From: an uncultured Myxococcales bacterium
GTDB lineage: Bacteria; Myxococcota_A; UBA9042
Assembly (NCBI GenBank): GCA_903929795.1
Contig: CAIYWC010000091.1
Location: 108,038 to 172,037 of the forward strand
DNA: 64,000 bases
Direction of reading: 5' to 3'
Shown: in pieces, positions 46,499 to 55,140 of the stretch
How the letters are laid out: each line of letters begins with the position of its first letter
Numbering within the stretch: position 1 is the first letter of the stretch
The notes under the pieces: model-generated
The model's database searches: none
What the model saw: only the letters and a program-made list of their open reading frames with translations
Told to the model about the DNA's origin: nothing
Made by a program: the position numbers and the translations under genes

Positions 46499-49400
46499 GT
46501 GAACGTCCGTTGTCCGAACTGCAGCGCGGTCTTTCCAGTGAGCGCGACAGGCCCGGGCGACGCCCAGCAGGTCGAATGCCCGCTTTGTCTGTTGCGCTTT
46601 TTGCCCAACGACGAATCGACAGTCAGCCTGCCGGAGATGCCCGCGCAGTTCCGCGGCACGGCGGCGCCCTCGCCAGACGACGAATTCGAGAGCTTTGGCG
46701 CGCCCACCCAGGCCCAGAGCCGCTTGACCGGCCAGGCCGGACGGATGCCCGGCGTCGGCGGTTTTGACATTCGCACGACGACGTTTCCGCCCGCCGCGCC
46801 GCCGATTCCACCAGCGGCTCCGTCTCCGGCTCCGGCTCCGGCTGCGCCCGCCGCGCCTCTGCCGACACCAGCTGGCAGTTTTGCCGATGACAACATCGAT
46901 TTTGAAGCGTTGCTGGGCGACACGCTGGCGCCGGTCGGCGACACCGCCGCGGAATTCTCGCCTTTTGGCCGCGTGGCGGCGCCGCGAACCGGCCAGACGG
47001 AGCTCGTGCGCGACGCGTTTGGCGCGCCGCAATCCACGGCGCCTGGCGCTGCCGCCAAGCCGATCCCGGGCCTCGCGAGCTTTGACGCGCACCCGCCTGA
47101 ACCCCAAGCGCCAGCCAAGCCGGGTCTGAACTTGGACAAGTTGGACGACCTGAGCCTGGCGCCGATGCTGCCCGCTGACGATTTCGGCGCGGATCAAGGC
47201 TTTGGCGGCTTTGGCGGCTTTGGCGATCACCAGGCCGCGACCGTGTCGACGGCAGCCGCCGCACCGCCCTCCGCAGCCGACGACGAAGGATTTGCCGGTT
47301 TTGCCGGCCTGGACGCGACCCTGAACGCGCGGCACGCGGGACGCGGCGCGGATAGCGTCATCGTCGGCGTGTCCGCAGGGACCTCGGAGCCGGACCGCCC
47401 GACGACTGCGCGGCCGCAGGCCAAGGCCAAACGCAAGCCGGTGTTCACGCCCGAACTCAAGCAATACTTGCAGCGCGCGCTGACGGCGTTGGTGCTGCTG
47501 GGGCTGGTGATCGCGCTGCTCGGCGCTGGGCTGGAGGTCGCCGGTTTTGGCTGGTTCGGCCGTCGGCTGTGGGCCAAGCCGGATGCAGGCGCGCAGCGCA
47601 CGGTCAAGTCCGCCAAGCTTGCCGCCGCCGCGCAGGAGCCGCCAGTCACGCTGTGGGACACGCGGTCGAGCTACGAGGCGGAAATCCACCGGCTGGAGCT
47701 GCTGGCCAAGCAGTCGCCGCGCGACACGCAGATCGCCCAGCAGCTGGTCGACCGCTACCTGGACTTCTACGAGCGGTTTCCGCTGCGCTTTTCCGACAAC
47801 CCGGCGGCCAAGACGCGCCTGGAGGCGGAGCTGAAGCTCGTGGCGGTGCCGCTGCGGCTGGAGGTCATCAAGACGATCGCCGCGGGGACCAAGCTGGAGG
47901 ACGACAAGCTGGCGGAGCTGGCGGCGGGCACGCCGGATGACCAAGCGCTGGCGGTTCGCCAACAGCTGCTGGTGCTGGAGCGCAAGGCGACCGTCGAGGT
48001 GCTGTCCAAGCCGGGCGCGACTGGCGGTGGTGAAGTGGACGCCGTGCGCCTGGCGTTGAAGGACTCACCGGAACTGGACGCGCTGCGCAAGCGGATGGCC
48101 GCGGTGGTGCTGGCAGCCAAGGACCAAGCAAATCTGAACAAATTCAAGGTATTGCAAGCTCACTTGGCGGATCGCGCTGGCGCGAGCGCAGAGGTGCTGC
48201 CGCTGGTGTCGGACATCGTCGCCAAGGCCGACGACAACGCCGAGGCACGCGTGTTGGCCGCATCGGCGCATTTGGAAGCGGGCAACCTGGACGGCGCGGA
48301 CGGGCTGCTGCGCGACGCGGTGGACATCGCCGACACGCAAAAACAGCCGTCGGACAAGCGCGCGGCGGAGCTCGTGAAGGCGCGGCTGGCGGCCAAGCGC
48401 GGTGATCGGGACAAGCTGATCGCCGCGCTGCAGTCCGCGGTCGACCTCCAGCCGACCGACGAGATGAGCACGGTGCGGCTCGCCCGGCTGCTCGTGGCGT
48501 CCAAGCGCGCCGATGACGCCCGCAAGGTGCTGACGGCGGCCAAAACCGCGGGGATGCGGTCGATCGCTTTTGAAGTGGCGCTGGTGGAATTCTGGCTGTA
48601 CATCAACCGCAACGAGGACGCGCTGGAGGAGCTGAGCGAGGCCGGCAAGCTCTATCCCGAGTCGTTGGACCTGCTGTTCCTGCGCGCCCAGGTGGAGGAC
48701 AAGTCGGCGCACTTTGCCACGGCCCGCGACCTGCTGGCGCAGGTTATCCAGCGTGATCCCAAGCACTTGCGGGCGATCCTGCGGCTGGCGGAGCTGCTGG
48801 CGACGGCCGAGAAGCACGACGAGGCGCTGACGACGCTCGCGGCCGGGCGCAAGGCGGTGGGCGACGACGAGGCGCTGCTGCGCTTGACGGTCGAAGAGCT
48901 TGTGGCGCTGAAACGCGACGCGGAGGCGCGCGAAATCGCCGGACGGCTGCTGGAGATCGCGCCGGACAACCGCGCGTACTTGCTGCGCGCGGCGCAGTTG
49001 GACCTGCGGCTGGGTCAAGTGGACCGCGGTCTGGGCTACCTGCGCAAGCTGCGCGACATGCGGATGCTGGACCGCGACGCGGCGTACCAGATGGGCCTGG
49101 CGCTGGCGTCCAAGGGCAAAGCGGAGGAAGGTGCCCAGACCGTGCTGCCGTTCGCCGAGCAAGCGGAAGCCGACGTGGAGCTGAACGTGCTGGCCGGCCG
49201 GCTGCTGCTGGACAGCCACGACCCAGACCGCGCCGCGACGGTGCTGCAGCGCGCGGTGACGGCGGCGAACGGCAAGAGCCCGGAGGCGTTTTTCGAGTAT
49301 GGGCGGCTGGCGTTTGCCCGCGGCGAGAACGAGATGGCCGTGACACGCATCAAGCAGGCCATCGCCGCCGAGCCGATGACGTGGCGCTACCGACTGACGC

Positions 49401-49996
49401 TGGCCAAGAACTTGTTTGACGTGAAAAAGCCTGAAAATGCTCGGGAATTGGCGCTCGAAGAGCTCAACGCCATCGTGTCGGGCGCGGCGGCGTTCAAGGC
49501 GGCAGGGCATCCGGTCACGGAGCTGGACGTCGTCTTCGGGCTGCTGGCGCGGCACTACAGCAGCCAGCACCGCTATCCGCAAGCCGCGCAATACTGGCGC
49601 AAAGTCGTGGAGTTACAGCCGGATGACATCGACGCCTTGACGTCACTGGGCGAAGCGCTGCACCACGCCGCGAGCCCGGATGCCATCGGCGTGCTGAAAC
49701 AGGTGCTGAAACGGCGGCCGAGCGACGCGCGCGCGGCGCTGTACCTCGGGCTGGGCGAGCTGAACGAAGGCCACTCCGCCGACGCGCTGCACTGGCTGGA
49801 GGTCGCAACGGCGGGCACAACGACGGAGACGGCGGAGGCGTGGTACCACATCGCGCTCATCCGGCGCGAACGGGGAGAGACGCTGCCGGCGCTCAAGGCG
49901 ACCGAGGAATACCTCAAGCGCACGCCCAAGGACGCGACGTACCGCAATGACGCGATTACGCTGCGGGCAGCGCTCAAGGCCAACGCCCAGCATTGA
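46499..49996 (+). CDS. Large zinc ribbon and TPR membrane protein
   Basis: A 1165-residue protein. The N-terminus is an MJ0042-type zinc ribbon (CPNCSAVFPVS...CPLCLLRF). Then comes a Pro/Ala-rich, apparently disordered region with Phe-Gly clusters, one membrane helix (about 328-350, LTALVLLGLVIALLG), and a 780-residue C-terminal array of TPR-like helical repeats. This is a common myxobacterial scaffold layout, likely holding complexes at the membrane. GTG 46499 is chosen because GGAG lies 5 bases upstream; the frame extends to 46448. It is divergent from the FAD oxidoreductase operon. Confidence 0.8.
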   Translation: MNVRCPNCSAVFPVSATGPGDAQQVECPLCLLRFLPNDESTVSLPEMPAQFRGTAAPSPDDEFESFGAPTQAQSRLTGQAGRMPGVGGFDIRTTTFPPAAPPIPPAAPSPAPAPAAPAAPLPTPAGSFADDNIDFEALLGDTLAPVGDTAAEFSPFGRVAAPRTGQTELVRDAFGAPQSTAPGAAAKPIPGLASFDAHPPEPQAPAKPGLNLDKLDDLSLAPMLPADDFGADQGFGGFGGFGDHQAATVSTAAAAPPSAADDEGFAGFAGLDATLNARHAGRGADSVIVGVSAGTSEPDRPTTARPQAKAKRKPVFTPELKQYLQRALTALVLLGLVIALLGAGLEVAGFGWFGRRLWAKPDAGAQRTVKSAKLAAAAQEPPVTLWDTRSSYEAEIHRLELLAKQSPRDTQIAQQLVDRYLDFYERFPLRFSDNPAAKTRLEAELKLVAVPLRLEVIKTIAAGTKLEDDKLAELAAGTPDDQALAVRQQLLVLERKATVEVLSKPGATGGGEVDAVRLALKDSPELDALRKRMAAVVLAAKDQANLNKFKVLQAHLADRAGASAEVLPLVSDIVAKADDNAEARVLAASAHLEAGNLDGADGLLRDAVDIADTQKQPSDKRAAELVKARLAAKRGDRDKLIAALQSAVDLQPTDEMSTVRLARLLVASKRADDARKVLTAAKTAGMRSIAFEVALVEFWLYINRNEDALEELSEAGKLYPESLDLLFLRAQVEDKSAHFATARDLLAQVIQRDPKHLRAILRLAELLATAEKHDEALTTLAAGRKAVGDDEALLRLTVEELVALKRDAEAREIAGRLLEIAPDNRAYLLRAAQLDLRLGQVDRGLGYLRKLRDMRMLDRDAAYQMGLALASKGKAEEGAQTVLPFAEQAEADVELNVLAGRLLLDSHDPDRAATVLQRAVTAANGKSPEAFFEYGRLAFARGENEMAVTRIKQAIAAEPMTWRYRLTLAKNLFDVKKPENARELALEELNAIVSGAAAFKAAGHPVTELDVVFGLLARHYSSQHRYPQAAQYWRKVVELQPDDIDALTSLGEALHHAASPDAIGVLKQVLKRRPSDARAALYLGLGELNEGHSADALHWLEVATAGTTTETAEAWYHIALIRRERGETLPALKATEEYLKRTPKDATYRNDAITLRAALKANAQH

Positions 49997-50022
49997 CCGG
50001 CAGCGCGTTTTGACCGGCCGGA

Positions 50023-51771
50023 TCAGCCGATATCGCCCAGGAGCGTGTGCAGGGCAATACCACGCAACCTCGCGAGAGGATAAGGTTTTTTCACCTCGGC
50101 GGCCACGCGCTCTTGCAGGATCGGCAACAGTGGGTGGCGCAGCTGGGCCAGCGCGTCCCGGTGGTGCGCCGCACGCACGTGATCGGGCACGTGCGCCGCC
50201 GCACGCGACGCCCACATGTGCAGGCGCCCCTGGGCAAACGGCGACTTCTCGCTCTGCAGCCCGCGCTCGAACAGCGCCAGCGCGCGCGGCACGTCGTCCT
50301 CGCGCAGCGCCACCGCGCCAGCCAGGAGCTGCAGGGTCGGCTCGTCCGGCAGCGTCCCGGCGGCGATCGTCAGATGCTCGTGCACAAGCGCGATCCCCGC
50401 GCCCTGCGCTTCCAGCTGTGCCGCGCGCAGGTAATGGCGGTAGGCGGTCTGGGCCTCGCCGTGCTCAAAGCGCGACACCGGGGCGTGGCGAACGGCGGCA
50501 TCCAGCGGCCGCTGTTCCACGCCCACCGGCGCCGACCAATCCCATGGCACCGCCAGCGCCGCGCCGCGCCCGCTCGGACAGCGGCCAACGGACAGGTGCA
50601 GCATCTGCCGCTGCGGATCGACGACGACGGATTGCACGCTCGTCGCCTGCGCCACCACGCCGCCGGCCACGCGTTCCATCTCCGGCACGTCGGCGTCGCG
50701 GCCATCGCCCAGCCAGCCAAACAGCGCGGCGACGTCAAACGGCTCCCCCGCCACCGCCGCGTGCGCCGCCGTCTCCAGGCGCTTCTTGCGGCTGTGCGTG
50801 TGCCAGGACCAGCCCGGCGACGGCGCCAGCTCGCGCGGCCGCAGCTGCTCGGCGAGGTAGTGGTTGGTGCAGGTGCGCCACGGCTCAGCGCCTTCGGGAC
50901 CCGTCACCGCGACGTCGGTCGCGTGGCACTCGATGACCACAGCGCGCTGTTGCACGCCCGAGGAGATCGCCAGCCCCCAGGTGGACGCCACCGGCCGCTC
51001 GCGCGCGATCGCCTCGGCGTCGGCCAGCGTGACCGCCTTGCGCGCGATGTCGTGGCACAAATCGACGATCGCCGCGCCGGAAAATGACACGTCCCGGTGC
51101 AGCCGCGTGTGCGCCGTCACTGTCAGCCCGGACTCGTTCCACGCCGTGATGCCCGGGACATCCGCGCCGCGCGAGGTGGCAAAAGCGTAGCGTTGGCCTC
51201 GATCCGGCGTGCAAAACACCACCGCGGGCGCCATGTCCCAGATGCCCACGCCGGGAAAATCGAAGTTGCGCGCGTGCAGCAAGCGGCCGTCCTCGGTCGC
51301 CGCGCCCCAAGCCATCAGCGTCGAGCACGCCGGCACCGCGCGCTGCTGCCACGGGTCCGCAAACGGCCCCAGCTTGTGCATCCCCGCCAGCCCCACGGCG
51401 TTTTGGAACATGTCCATCGCCAGCACGTGGCGCGCCGCACCCGGGCCCTGTCCCGCCGCGCGCATGAACGCGTCCGTGCGCGCGCGCAGGTCCGCGGGCC
51501 GATGCCGCTCCAGCCGCGCCGCCAGCAGGTCCAGCAGCGGCTTGACCACCGCGGGCCAATGGCGCTCCACCGGGCTGAGCGCGCTGCCGCGCAACATCTG
51601 CCCAACCATGTTGGGATAATACGCCGCCGTCGCCTGCCAGCCGCCGATCTGCTGCAGCAGGCGCCCGTGCTGCGCGCCCATCTCCGACTGCGTGCCGCGC
51701 AGGTGAAAGACCGCAAGCGGCAGCGGCGGCGTCTGGGTGTCCAGGGCAGAGAGGGCGTTTGGCTGGTTCAT
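50023..51771 (-). CDS. C45 family autoproteolytic acyltransferase/hydrolase
   Basis: A 582-residue Ntn-hydrolase of the family that includes isopenicillin N acyltransferase and several amide hydrolases. Cys149 in PACSTLMAWG would become the N-terminal nucleophile after self-cleavage; the following GRLLHARNFDF is the family core. Around residues 430-582 the chain becomes helical and TPR-like (QTAYRHYLRAAQLEAQG, REDDVPRALALFERGL), an addition to the usual domain. Amide-bond cleavage or formation on small molecules, such as antibiotic or signal compounds, is expected. It starts 27 bases after the tetR stop and is probably controlled by that repressor. Confidence 0.82.
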   Translation of the reverse strand: MNQPNALSALDTQTPPLPLAVFHLRGTQSEMGAQHGRLLQQIGGWQATAAYYPNMVGQMLRGSALSPVERHWPAVVKPLLDLLAARLERHRPADLRARTDAFMRAAGQGPGAARHVLAMDMFQNAVGLAGMHKLGPFADPWQQRAVPACSTLMAWGAATEDGRLLHARNFDFPGVGIWDMAPAVVFCTPDRGQRYAFATSRGADVPGITAWNESGLTVTAHTRLHRDVSFSGAAIVDLCHDIARKAVTLADAEAIARERPVASTWGLAISSGVQQRAVVIECHATDVAVTGPEGAEPWRTCTNHYLAEQLRPRELAPSPGWSWHTHSRKKRLETAAHAAVAGEPFDVAALFGWLGDGRDADVPEMERVAGGVVAQATSVQSVVVDPQRQMLHLSVGRCPSGRGAALAVPWDWSAPVGVEQRPLDAAVRHAPVSRFEHGEAQTAYRHYLRAAQLEAQGAGIALVHEHLTIAAGTLPDEPTLQLLAGAVALREDDVPRALALFERGLQSEKSPFAQGRLHMWASRAAAHVPDHVRAAHHRDALAQLRHPLLPILQERVAAEVKKPYPLARLRGIALHTLLGDIG

Positions 51772-51798
51772 CGGAAGACTCCTTGTGACAAAATACCT

Positions 51799-52398
51799 TT
51801 AGATAACTGGAGATTTGAGCGGCAGCAACACCTGAGCAATGAACAGCTCCAGCGTCGCGTGCGGATCGACGCCGCGGCTGATGCGCTCCACGAGGCAGCC
51901 GTCCACGACCGCCACGCACAGGTCCAGCATCGGCTCCGGCGCGCAAGGCCGCACGCGCCCGTCGCGCACCGCGTCCTCCAGCAGCGCGACGGCAAACTGG
52001 CGAATCGGCTCGACGAGATCGCGCGCGCGGTCCAGCACGTCCCGCGCCGCGTCCGGTCGGCCCACCGCCCAGAACTGCAGCAGCAGGCCAATCAGCTGCG
52101 GGTCAGCCTCGTAGAACGCCAGCGTCGCGCGCATCCACGCCGCCAGCGCGTCGATCGGGTGGTCGTCCGGCTGCAGCCGCTGCAGGACATAGGCCTGCTG
52201 GTCGGCGAGGACGGCCGTGAGCACGGCGTCGAACAGCTCACCCAAATCTTTGAAATAATAGTAAAGTGCCGGACGCTTCATGCCGAGCGCCAAGGCGATC
52301 TCGCTCATCGTCATGCCGACGACCCCGCGCTCGCGCAGCGCGGCAAAAGCGGCCAGCGCCAGCTCAGTCTTGCGGTTTGGATCCGGCTTGCGCGCCAT
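51799..52398 (-). CDS. TetR family transcriptional repressor
   Basis: A 199-residue regulator with the TetR helix-turn-helix near the N-terminus (GMTMSEIALALGMKRPALYYYFKDLGEL) and a ligand-binding helical domain. Two identical-core palindromes lie directly upstream (52422-52462) and overlap the likely promoter, so self-control is almost certain. The C45 acyltransferase gene follows 27 bases downstream on the same strand, making it the likely target. The start has GGGAG 5-6 bases upstream. Confidence 0.92.
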   Translation of the reverse strand: MARKPDPNRKTELALAAFAALRERGVVGMTMSEIALALGMKRPALYYYFKDLGELFDAVLTAVLADQQAYVLQRLQPDDHPIDALAAWMRATLAFYEADPQLIGLLLQFWAVGRPDAARDVLDRARDLVEPIRQFAVALLEDAVRDGRVRPCAPEPMLDLCVAVVDGCLVERISRGVDPHATLELFIAQVLLPLKSPVI

Positions 52399-52421
52399 GA
52401 CAGCTCCCGCCCGGCGATTGC

Positions 52422-52436
52422 CTGACAGGTTGTCAG
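52422..52436. promoter_or_regulatory. TetR operator 2 (perfect palindrome)
   Basis: CTGACAGGTTGTCAG is a perfect inverted repeat around GGT. The 13-base core TGACAGGTTGTCA is identical to that of operator 1, whose centre is 26 bases away. It lies just downstream of the candidate -10 box, where a bound repressor would block initiation. Confidence 0.8.
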
Positions 52437-52462
52437 TTTAAGATGGTTTGACAGGTTGTCAA
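52435..52462 (-). promoter_or_regulatory. tetR promoter, overlapping the operators
   Basis: On the minus strand TTGACA (52462-52457, a perfect -35 box) and TAAACT (52440-52435) are separated by 16 bases. The -35 box is part of operator 1. The promoter starts inside the end of queA, so tetR has its own control although queA reads in the same direction. Confidence 0.6.
52448..52462. promoter_or_regulatory. TetR operator 1 (perfect palindrome)
   Basis: TTGACAGGTTGTCAA is a perfect inverted repeat with the same 13-base core as operator 2. It includes the -35 box of the tetR promoter and the last codons and stop of queA (TGA at 52459-52461). Confidence 0.8.
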
Positions 52463-53538
52463 GGAATCTGTGCACCGGGCAGGACGAGCATCGCGTCGCC
52501 ATACGAATAGAAGCGGTAGCCGGCGGCGATGGCATGGGCATAGGCGGTGAGGATGCGTTCGCGGCCGGCCAGCGCGCTGACCAACACCAACAGGCTGGAT
52601 TGCGGCAGGTGGAAGTTGGTCATCAGGCCGTCGACGATCTGGAAGCGGTGGCCGGGCAAGATGGTCAGGTCGGCGTCAAAACGCCCCGCCGCGACAACGC
52701 CGTTGCCACGCAGCGCAGCGGCTTCCAGGGTGCGGGTCGTCGTCGTGCCCACGGCGATCACCGCCCGGCGTTGCACGCGCGCTCGCGCGATCGCGTCGGC
52801 CGTCTGCTGCGAGATCTCGGCGCGCTCCGGCAGCACGCGATGGTGGCGCAGGTCCGGGTCGCGAACCGGCAGGAACGTGCCAGGGCCCACGTGCAGCGTC
52901 ACGCGCGCCAGCTCCACGCCCGCGTCGGCCAGCTGCGCCAGGAGCTCCGTGGACAGGTGCAGGCCCGCGGTCGGCGCCGCCACGGCACCCGGAACGTCGG
53001 CAAAAGTCGACTGGTAGCGCGGCCGATCGAGCTCCGGCTGCTCCTTGCCGCCGCGGATATACGGCGGCAGCGGCACGTGCCCGCAGGCCGCCAGCAGCGC
53101 CGCCAGGTCGGGAAAACCGCTCAGGTCCACGCGCACGACACCGTGGCCCGGCAGCGCCGTAATCGTCGCCGTTCCGCCGCCGTCCAGCGCGAGAATGTGA
53201 CCTACTTTCAGAGGCTTGCTTGAACGGGCCAGCGCCTCGTGGTCCAGGAGATCGGCGCCCGGCGTGGCGAATGGCCGGGTCAGCAACAGCTCCACGCGCC
53301 CGCCCGACGCCTTGTGGCCCAGCAGCCGCGCCGGCACCACGCGCGTGTCGTTCACGACCAGCAGCGCACGCGGCGGCAGCAGATGCGGCAGATCCGCCAC
53401 CGTGTGGTGCGCCACGGCATCGCCCGACTGGTCCAGCACCAGCAGACGCGCGGCGTGGCGCGGCTCGACGGGCGTTTGCGCGATGGCCGCTTCGGGCAGA
53501 TCAAAATCGTAGGCGCGCAGGTCAAGAGCGTCGATCAC
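52459..53538 (-). CDS. queA: S-adenosylmethionine:tRNA ribosyltransferase-isomerase
   Basis: A 359-residue enzyme of queuosine synthesis that builds the epoxyqueuosine ring on tRNA with SAM as ribosyl donor. The start DLRAYDFDLPEAAIAQTPVEPR and the sections VVNDTRVVPARL, GPGTFLPV and TNFHLPQSSLLVLVSA are family signatures, so the identity is clear. GTG 53538 is chosen because it overlaps the rsmD stop as GTGA and has GAGGT upstream; ATG 53556 is also in frame. The other queuosine genes are not in the window. Its end overlaps a tetR operator. Confidence 0.95.
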   Translation of the reverse strand: MIDALDLRAYDFDLPEAAIAQTPVEPRHAARLLVLDQSGDAVAHHTVADLPHLLPPRALLVVNDTRVVPARLLGHKASGGRVELLLTRPFATPGADLLDHEALARSSKPLKVGHILALDGGGTATITALPGHGVVRVDLSGFPDLAALLAACGHVPLPPYIRGGKEQPELDRPRYQSTFADVPGAVAAPTAGLHLSTELLAQLADAGVELARVTLHVGPGTFLPVRDPDLRHHRVLPERAEISQQTADAIARARVQRRAVIAVGTTTTRTLEAAALRGNGVVAAGRFDADLTILPGHRFQIVDGLMTNFHLPQSSLLVLVSALAGRERILTAYAHAIAAGYRFYSYGDAMLVLPGAQIP

Positions 53539-54089
53539 GCGGTAACCTCGGGCCATTGCAGGCGATCCAGCCAGCCGCCGCCGTAGCGCCGCTGCACGAG
53601 GTGCGTCCAGCCGGCGCGCAGCGGCTCGGGCAGCCCGTGACGGGTCTCCACGAACACCTGCGCTCCGGGCACCAGCACCGCCGGCAGCGCCGCGAGGATC
53701 GCCTCGTAAAGCTCTGAATCATAAGGCGGATCGACATACGCCAGCTCAAACCGCTGGCCCTGCGCCGCCAGCTTGGCCAGCTGCTTGACCGCGTCGCCGT
53801 CGAGCACCGTCAGCTGGCTGTCCAGCCGCACGTGCTTGGCGTTTGCCCGCAGGATTTCCAGCGCCACCGGGTCGTTTTCCAGCGCCACGGCGTGGCTCGC
53901 GCCGCGCGACAGCCACTCCAACGCCACGGCGCCGGTACCGGCACAGACGTCCAACACGCGCTCGCCGCTCAGGAATCCGCCGAGCATGCTCATGACGGCG
54001 CCGCGCAGCATGTCGGACGTCGGCCGGACGGCTTCGCCTGACGGTGCCTGGATCTTCATGCCTCGGCGGCTGCCAGCGATGATGCGCAC
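53535..54089 (-). CDS. rsmD: 16S rRNA (guanine966-N2)-methyltransferase
   Basis: A 184-residue methyltransferase of the RsmD family. RIIAGSRRGMKI, RPTSDMLRGAV, the SAM loop VLDVCAGTGAVALEWLSRGA and the catalytic DPPY are all present. It methylates a guanine of 16S rRNA during 30S assembly. GTG 54089 is chosen because AAGGA lies 6 bases upstream and the family starts there; the frame to 54134 adds an unlikely Cys/Arg-rich stretch. It overlaps queA by four bases. Confidence 0.93.
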   Translation of the reverse strand: MRIIAGSRRGMKIQAPSGEAVRPTSDMLRGAVMSMLGGFLSGERVLDVCAGTGAVALEWLSRGASHAVALENDPVALEILRANAKHVRLDSQLTVLDGDAVKQLAKLAAQGQRFELAYVDPPYDSELYEAILAALPAVLVPGAQVFVETRHGLPEPLRAGWTHLVQRRYGGGWLDRLQWPEVTA

Positions 54090-54198
54090 GCGGTGTCCTT
54101 GCCCGTCGCCGATGCACCGGCCGGGGCGACACAAGGTGCCACACCTGACGGGGGTTGCAAGCCTGCCGGGGTCCGCTACGCTGGGCGCGGAGGTTCCC

Positions 54199-55134
54199 GT
54201 GTCGTTTCGGCTGCTGCTGCCCGTGCTGTTGCTCCTCGCGTGTCAGCGCGCGCTGCCGACGGTCAGCCGGCCCAGGGCCGTCGCGCGGCCAACCGAGCCG
54301 GCGGACGCGCAGCGCATGCGCGCGGCGGCGGTGACGATCCATTTCGCCAACGGCACGTGGACGCCGGGCGATGTCCAGGTCGGGCTCGATCGCCTGCAAG
54401 TGGCCGCCGTTTTTGGCGATATCGAGCGCGGCGATGTCGGCGTGCTGGCGGATCTGGTCGGCCGGACGTCGGCCGGTACGCCGCTGCCAGAGCTGGACTC
54501 GTGCGTGCGGCTGGCGGATCCGGTGCACAACCTGGGGCCGCGGCCAGGCGCGCCGCCGGTGGCGTACATGCAGCTGCTTGACGTGGGCAACGTGGAGCTG
54601 CGCGCGGGCAAGCAGGCCTTGCCGCTGCGGGTGCAGATGGTGCCGAACCTGTTCGAGGCGACGCGCGGCGTGCGCTACGACGTCGAGCGCGACATGAGCC
54701 GCAGCTGGCTGGCGGCCGGCGCGCTGCACGTGGTGGCGACGGGCGGCGATGGCGTGCCGCCGTTTGACGTGGCGATCGAGGTACCGCGGCCGGTGCGCCT
54801 GACCTGGGTCGGCAGCAATCCGGTGCGCGGGGGGCAAGTGCCGGCGCCGCCGCTGAACGAGGATCTGACGCTGCGGTGGGGATCGGTCGATGGCGCGGCG
54901 GACCTGGACCTGCTGCTCGGTGCGGACGTGCCCGCGGGGCTGGGCTGGCTGCACTGCCGGCTCAAGGACGACGGCGAATTCACGGTGCCGCGATCGCTGG
55001 TGCCGCTGCTGCCGCCGCACAGCGCGGAGCGGCCGTGGCTGGCGCGGTTGTCCCGGTCGCGCGAGGTGCCCATCCCCGGTTTCGAGGCGCTGCCCTTGCG
55101 GCTTGAACTTAGTGATTCCGCGTGGTTACAGTAG
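54199..55134 (+). CDS. Lipoprotein of unknown function
   Basis: A 311-residue lipoprotein with a signal ending in LLLPVLLLLAC. The mature part is beta-rich with short conserved-looking sections (VTIHFANGTWTPGDVQVGL and LLGADVPAGLGWLHCRL) and no family I recognise. GTG 54199 is chosen because GGAGG lies 5 bases upstream. It is divergent from rsmD and convergent with the J-domain gene. Confidence 0.72.
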   Translation: MSFRLLLPVLLLLACQRALPTVSRPRAVARPTEPADAQRMRAAAVTIHFANGTWTPGDVQVGLDRLQVAAVFGDIERGDVGVLADLVGRTSAGTPLPELDSCVRLADPVHNLGPRPGAPPVAYMQLLDVGNVELRAGKQALPLRVQMVPNLFEATRGVRYDVERDMSRSWLAAGALHVVATGGDGVPPFDVAIEVPRPVRLTWVGSNPVRGGQVPAPPLNEDLTLRWGSVDGAADLDLLLGADVPAGLGWLHCRLKDDGEFTVPRSLVPLLPPHSAERPWLARLSRSREVPIPGFEALPLRLELSDSAWLQ

Positions 55135-55140
55135 CCCTGG

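Noticed and set aside
33408..54201. Identical GGAGGTTCCCGTG at the starts of the genes at 33408 (minus) and 54199 (plus)
   Set aside because: Both are simply strong ribosome binding sites with the same spacer; nothing flanking is shared, so a repeat element is unlikely.
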